The notes under the pieces were generated by a model. It was not told where the DNA came from. It worked only from the letters and a program-made list of their open reading frames with translations, and ran no database searches. From Lysobacterales bacterium (lineage in GTDB: Bacteria > Pseudomonadota > Gammaproteobacteria > Xanthomonadales > Rhodanobacteraceae), in contig JADJHN010000002.1 of assembly GCA_016707485.1 (NCBI GenBank), positions 620,001 through 684,000 of the forward strand: a DNA stretch of 64,000 nt, read 5' to 3'. Shown one piece after another: positions 60,712 to 64,000 of the stretch (the first letter of the stretch is position 1; every line of letters starts with the position of its first letter). The translations under genes were made by a program, and so were the position numbers.

Positions 60712-61560
60712 GCGCACCAGGGCATCCATCACACGCAATTCCCGATGATCCAGACGCATCGCGGTCTCGGTCCATTCATCGACGACCGCATGCAGCTCAC
60801 GCCGGCTCAGCTCGGTCATTCGATGGCGGCTGCGCTGCAGCATCAAGCGTGCGGGCCGCTGGCGGGCGTGGCCGGCAATCAGGCGTTCAACCGCCAGCTC
60901 GCCTTCTCCGCGCGCACAGATCTCGTCGATGACGCCCAGCTCCTTCAACGCCGACGCCGTATGCACGCGGGCATCGCCGAGCATGCGTTCGGCCGCCCGC
61001 GCTCCGATCCGTTGCGCCAGCAAACTCATGCCGCCCGTGCACGGAAACAAACCGAACAGGATCTCCGGGAAAGCAAACTCGGCGTGTTCCTCGGCGACGA
61101 TCAGGTCGGCCGCCAGCGCAGTCTCGAAACCGCCACCGAGGGCGCGTCCCTGCACCAGCGCAATCGTGGTTGCCTGGGTGGCCAGCAGGCTCGACCAGTC
61201 ATGCAGCATGTCGGCGCAGCTGGCCGAATACGCGTGCAGCGATTTGCGGTCGCCGCGCGTGATGCAGCCGTGAAAATGCGCAAGGTCGCCACCGAGACTG
61301 AAATATTCCGCGTGCGCCGATTTCATCACCACGTAGTGGATCGGCTGCATCGCGCCGTTCGCCGGCCAGGTCACGCCGCGTTGCTTGATGGATTGCAACA
61401 AGGCCGTCAGTTCATCCAGCAACGGCGCTGAGAAGTACGGCGGGCCACCATCGCCGGAGGCCGGCAAGGTCACCCAGAGTGTATTGTTTGCCTTGGCGTC
61501 GAAGCGCGCCTCGATGTGGAAGCCGCTGCCATCGTGTTGAAAGAGGTTTACCGCGTTCAT
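60685..61560 (-). CDS. rpfF: DSF synthase RpfF (crotonase fold)
   Basis: This 291-residue enzyme is close to the 289-residue Xanthomonas RpfF. It dehydrates 3-hydroxyacyl-ACP and releases a cis-2-unsaturated fatty acid signal. Both catalytic Glu residues are present, in ALGGGFETAL and AFPEILFGLFP. The FSLGGDLAHFHGCI segment forms the expected oxyanion/adenine region. ATG 61560 has AGGAG 6 bases upstream. It lies 43 bp downstream of a ketoacyl synthase in an apparent operon with an ACP, so its acyl supply may be dedicated. Confidence 0.92.
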   Translation of the reverse strand: MNAVNLFQHDGSGFHIEARFDAKANNTLWVTLPASGDGGPPYFSAPLLDELTALLQSIKQRGVTWPANGAMQPIHYVVMKSAHAEYFSLGGDLAHFHGCITRGDRKSLHAYSASCADMLHDWSSLLATQATTIALVQGRALGGGFETALAADLIVAEEHAEFAFPEILFGLFPCTGGMSLLAQRIGARAAERMLGDARVHTASALKELGVIDEICARGEGELAVERLIAGHARQRPARLMLQRSRHRMTELSRRELHAVVDEWTETAMRLDHRELRVMDALVRLQRGRAHR

Positions 61561-61603
61561 GGCGCTCTCCTGTTGGTCGGAGCACCCCGGGGTGAAGCGC
61601 TCG

Positions 61604-62884
61604 TCAACCGCTGGACTCTCCCGCTTGGAGAGTTCTCGTCCGCAGATCGTGCTCCTTCGATACCGCCAGCGCCACATTGGTCCCGCCAAACCCGGCCGAC
61701 AGCGAGAGCGCGTGCTCGACCGCCTGATTGCGTTGTGCCTGGCCGGTCACGTGGTGCAGTGCGCACTCCGGGTCGACCTGCTCGAGGTGGGCAGTCGCCG
61801 GCAGGAAGGAGTCGGCTATGGCGAGCACGCAGATGGCCAGCTCGATCGCGCTGGCGGCACCAAGCAGATGGCCATGGATGGCCTTGGTCGAGCTCACCGG
61901 TAGGCGCTCGGTGTCTTCCGCGAACACCTCGCGGATGGCAGCCGCCTCGACCGGATCGCCGCCGCGGGTGGCGGTCGCATGAGCGTTGAAATAGTCGATG
62001 CTCGCCGGATCAAGCTGTGCGTCCTGCAAGGCCGCGCGCAAGGCCGCGGACTGGCCTTGCGCATGCGGTGAGCCGATGTGGTGGGCATCGGAAGCGATGC
62101 CGTAACCGGACAGCCGCGCATAGCAGTCCGCGCCGCGTTGCTCGAGATGGCTGCGGGACTCGAGCACGAAAAAAACTGCACCTTCGCTGAGCACCAGTCC
62201 ACTGCGGTCGGCCGAGAAAGGTCGACAACTGCGCCCGACATCGACGGGATCGACCTCGGCCAGGGCACGCAAGCCACCCCACAAGGCCATGAAGGTTGGC
62301 GTCAGCGCAGCTTCCGCGCCGCCGGCCACGGCAATGTCGAGGTAACCGTCGCGAATCGCCCTCGCCGCCTCGCCGATTGCCGCACCCGAAGACGAGCATG
62401 CGCTGCTGTTGGTGATCACCGGACCGAGGATCTTGTGGCGAATCGAGATCAGTGCCGGCGCCGCATTGAGCATGCTCGCCATGATGGTGAACGGTCGCGA
62501 GACTTCCGCATGCTCGACATGGAACTGGCGCACCCAGTCGTGCTCGGTCTTGACGCCGCCGGCGACCGATCCGTAATACAGGCCGGCACGCTGCGCGTGC
62601 CCGGCGAATCCGGCAATCCCGGCATCGGTGATTGCCTGCGTCGCCGCGAGCATGGCGAGCTGGCTGCAGCGATCCAGATAGGGCAGTTCCAGCTTGGAAA
62701 AGCGGCTGCTGAAATCCTCTTCGATGAGGCCGGCCGGCAAGGATCGGGACAGTTCCGGCGATTGCCAGAGGCGAATCCCGGAACGATTCGCCAGCAGGCT
62801 GGCATGCAGCGCGGCCACGGATGAGCCGATCGGCGAGATCACGCCGATTCCGCTGATCAGCACATCGCTTTCACGGGGTTGCAT
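61604..62884 (-). CDS. Beta-ketoacyl-ACP synthase II-like (FabF family)
   Basis: This 426-residue condensing enzyme has a full Cys-His-His triad: Cys163 in NSSACSSSGAAIG, His302 in NAHATATRGGD and His337 in KAIHGHLLGAASAIE. It adds malonyl-ACP units to an acyl chain. It is not next to housekeeping fab genes but lies between rpfF and a stand-alone ACP (1-bp gap to the ACP stop). A role in making or shaping the DSF precursor, or a lipid such as an aryl polyene-like or sphingo-type product, is possible; the position favours the first. Confidence 0.88.
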   Translation of the reverse strand: MQPRESDVLISGIGVISPIGSSVAALHASLLANRSGIRLWQSPELSRSLPAGLIEEDFSSRFSKLELPYLDRCSQLAMLAATQAITDAGIAGFAGHAQRAGLYYGSVAGGVKTEHDWVRQFHVEHAEVSRPFTIMASMLNAAPALISIRHKILGPVITNSSACSSSGAAIGEAARAIRDGYLDIAVAGGAEAALTPTFMALWGGLRALAEVDPVDVGRSCRPFSADRSGLVLSEGAVFFVLESRSHLEQRGADCYARLSGYGIASDAHHIGSPHAQGQSAALRAALQDAQLDPASIDYFNAHATATRGGDPVEAAAIREVFAEDTERLPVSSTKAIHGHLLGAASAIELAICVLAIADSFLPATAHLEQVDPECALHHVTGQAQRNQAVEHALSLSAGFGGTNVALAVSKEHDLRTRTLQAGESSG

Positions 62885-62885
62885 G

Positions 62886-63140
62886 TCAGTCAGTGGGGAT
62901 GTTGCGTTCGATCAAGGCGGCGACATCTCCCAGACTGGCATCGCGCGGCAGGCTCATGTCGCTCAGCTTGATGGCGAGGCGATCCTCGAACTCGAGCATG
63001 ATGTCGAGCATCAGCATCGAATCGAGTCCGAGTTCCGACAGGCGCAAATGAGGCTTGGCGGATTCCAGCGGAATGTCAAAACGCTGGTGGAGAAACTCCT
63101 GCAGCATCGCGAAGATGCCCTCGCGGTCGAGCTTCGGCAT
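62886..63140 (-). CDS. Acyl carrier protein (stand-alone, cluster-specific)
   Basis: This is an 84-residue ACP with the phosphopantetheine Ser41 in SELGLDSMLMLDIM. It deviates from housekeeping AcpP (a DSL motif with acidic helix II) in having GLDSMLML. It is followed after one base by the ketoacyl synthase. It probably carries the acyl chain used by the synthase and RpfF. ATG 63140 (MPKLDREG) is clear. Confidence 0.9.
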   Translation of the reverse strand: MPKLDREGIFAMLQEFLHQRFDIPLESAKPHLRLSELGLDSMLMLDIMLEFEDRLAIKLSDMSLPRDASLGDVAALIERNIPTD

Positions 63141-63224
63141 GGTGCCGCTTCCTTTTGCAAGGGTGGAAGAATTGATGCGCCATGCTAGCGCAGGCCTCGC
63201 CAGGCTGCATGCGGCACGGCTTGC

Positions 63225-64000
63225 TCAGCGTTGTCCAGGAAACACCGCCAGCGTGTCGCCGGCAGCGCCCGCGACACCGGTCCACGCCTCGAGCTCGGGC
63301 AGGAACCCGCAGTAACGCTGCCAGCGACCGACGGATCGGGAATGCACATCCTGGCGTGCCTGCCAGACGCTGGCCGTGGAAATCGTGTCGGGCACATCGA
63401 ACAGCGTGGGTACCGCGTCGGCGGTGAATCCGAGGAATCGCCGCACCGCGCTGATGGTCGTTTCCGGATCGGCAACCAGGGCCTCGTAGTCCAGCTCGAA
63501 GATCGGCAGCGACAGCACTCGCCGCCAGTGCGCCATCAGTTCGGCTTCGCCGCGTGCGTATTCCCCGATCTCGCCGAAATCGTAGCTCCAGGCCATGTCC
63601 GCATGGGCAAAGTGCTGGCTCCAGATCGACAGTGCGGCATCGCGCGGGTCGCGCCGGCAGTGGATGATCCGTGCCATCGGCAGCATGCCGGCGATCAAGC
63701 CGAGATGACGGAAGTTGAGCGGGTTCTTGTCGATGGCAAAGCGTGTCGGCGGATCATCCTGGCGCAATTGCGCCAGATAGAAATTTCCTGCAGCGGTCAG
63801 GTTCGATGCCGGCACCCGGGGGCCAAGCTGGCGGGCCAGCGAGGCGATCCAGTTCAACTCGCCGCGGCCGCGGATCTGCGCATCGCGGCTGAGCAGGCGC
63901 TCGACGAGGGTGGTGCCGGAGCGCGGCAGGCCGACGATGAAGATGGGGATGGTCGGGCTCGATGCCGCCGAGCGCACGGCGACCGGTGCCTGCAGCTGCA
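63225..64000 (-). CDS. Sulfotransferase family protein (5' end outside window)
   Basis: At least 258 residues are visible. The 5'-phosphosulfate-binding loop is FIVGLPRSGTTLVERLL, and the 3'-phosphate-binding segment RIIHCRRDPRDAALSIW follows. The frame is open to the right edge; in this order such proteins often carry an N-terminal TPR region, so the true start probably lies beyond the window. It is the first visible gene of the ACP-ketoacyl synthase-rpfF unit. Its role may be sulfation of a lipid or peptide, unknown here. Confidence 0.85.
   Translation of the reverse strand, partial: QLQAPVAVRSAASSPTIPIFIVGLPRSGTTLVERLLSRDAQIRGRGELNWIASLARQLGPRVPASNLTAAGNFYLAQLRQDDPPTRFAIDKNPLNFRHLGLIAGMLPMARIIHCRRDPRDAALSIWSQHFAHADMAWSYDFGEIGEYARGEAELMAHWRRVLSLPIFELDYEALVADPETTISAVRRFLGFTADAVPTLFDVPDTISTASVWQARQDVHSRSVGRWQRYCGFLPELEAWTGVAGAAGDTLAVFPGQR

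Noticed and set aside
1..64000. tRNA, rRNA, CRISPR, integrase, transposase or prophage genes
   Set aside because: I looked on both strands for cloverleaf ends, repeat-spacer patterns and DDE/Ser/Tyr recombinase motifs and found none that I could support.

Overview
The window is high-GC bacterial DNA that reads as a gammaproteobacterium of the order Lysobacterales (Xanthomonadales). The case rests on rpfF/rpfC diffusible-signal genes, a modified-peptide/nucleotide-cyclase/SagB-like cluster known as a named but uncharacterised family set in this order, a BioC-BioH biotin pathway, P-II and NtrBC, a UbiK-ComM pair, and GspA/GspB-type secretion accessories. The genus is not provable here; a Rhodanobacteraceae-like, Dokdonella-type genome is my best guess. 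I see no tRNA, rRNA, CRISPR array or recognisable insertion sequence.

Layout. 0-10.6 kb: lptM-dapF (cut by the left edge), two conserved hypothetical genes, a divergent GNAT / RimK-like ATP-grasp pair, a Kef-type antiporter broken by a frameshift in a GC dinucleotide run and coupled by 4-base overlaps to a DprE1/DprE2-like oxidoreductase pair, then a pirin. 10.7-18.2 kb: the most notable locus. Two tandem paralogous membrane nucleotide-cyclase/TPR proteins each face a small NHLP-like peptide gene that overlaps their 3' end on the opposite strand; a SagB-like dehydrogenase follows. This looks like a ribosomal-peptide modification system. 18.2-24.1 kb: xdhC, comM, ubiK, glnB with a perfect 22-bp palindrome upstream, a Fur-controlled hemP and its unknown partner, and pldA. 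24.2-29.5 kb: the overlapping biotin operon bioB-bioF-bioH-bioC with divergent comF, then a CopD-like membrane protein. 29.7-34.3 kb: a Crp/Fnr regulator, a TonB receptor behind a perfect Fur box, and ubiA with an Ala/Pro/Lys-rich N-terminal tail.

34.3-37.4 kb has visibly lower GC and holds a secreted FG-GAP repeat protein plus debris. 37.5-44.3 kb: rhomboid, gspB, gspA, a TPR membrane protein, a GNAT and oligopeptidase A. 44.4-48.9 kb: a cNMP-binding patatin, a secreted heparinase-like protein, YbjQ and a VOC protein. 49-52 kb: two tandem GYF_2/RDD proteins whose C-termini look like type IV pilin domains. 52-58.3 kb: thiolase, an LpxL-like acyltransferase, two small genes, and ntrBC. 58.5-64 kb: rpfC facing rpfF; rpfF sits in an apparent operon with a sulfotransferase, a dedicated acyl carrier protein and a ketoacyl synthase.

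Themes: nitrogen control (glnB, ntrBC), iron control (two Fur sites), signalling by a fatty-acid signal (rpf genes), and two secreted proteins that share an unusual C-terminal tail (IFAxxFE) in a window that also carries GspA/B and a rhomboid protease. All functions are inferred from reading the sequence; no searches were run.
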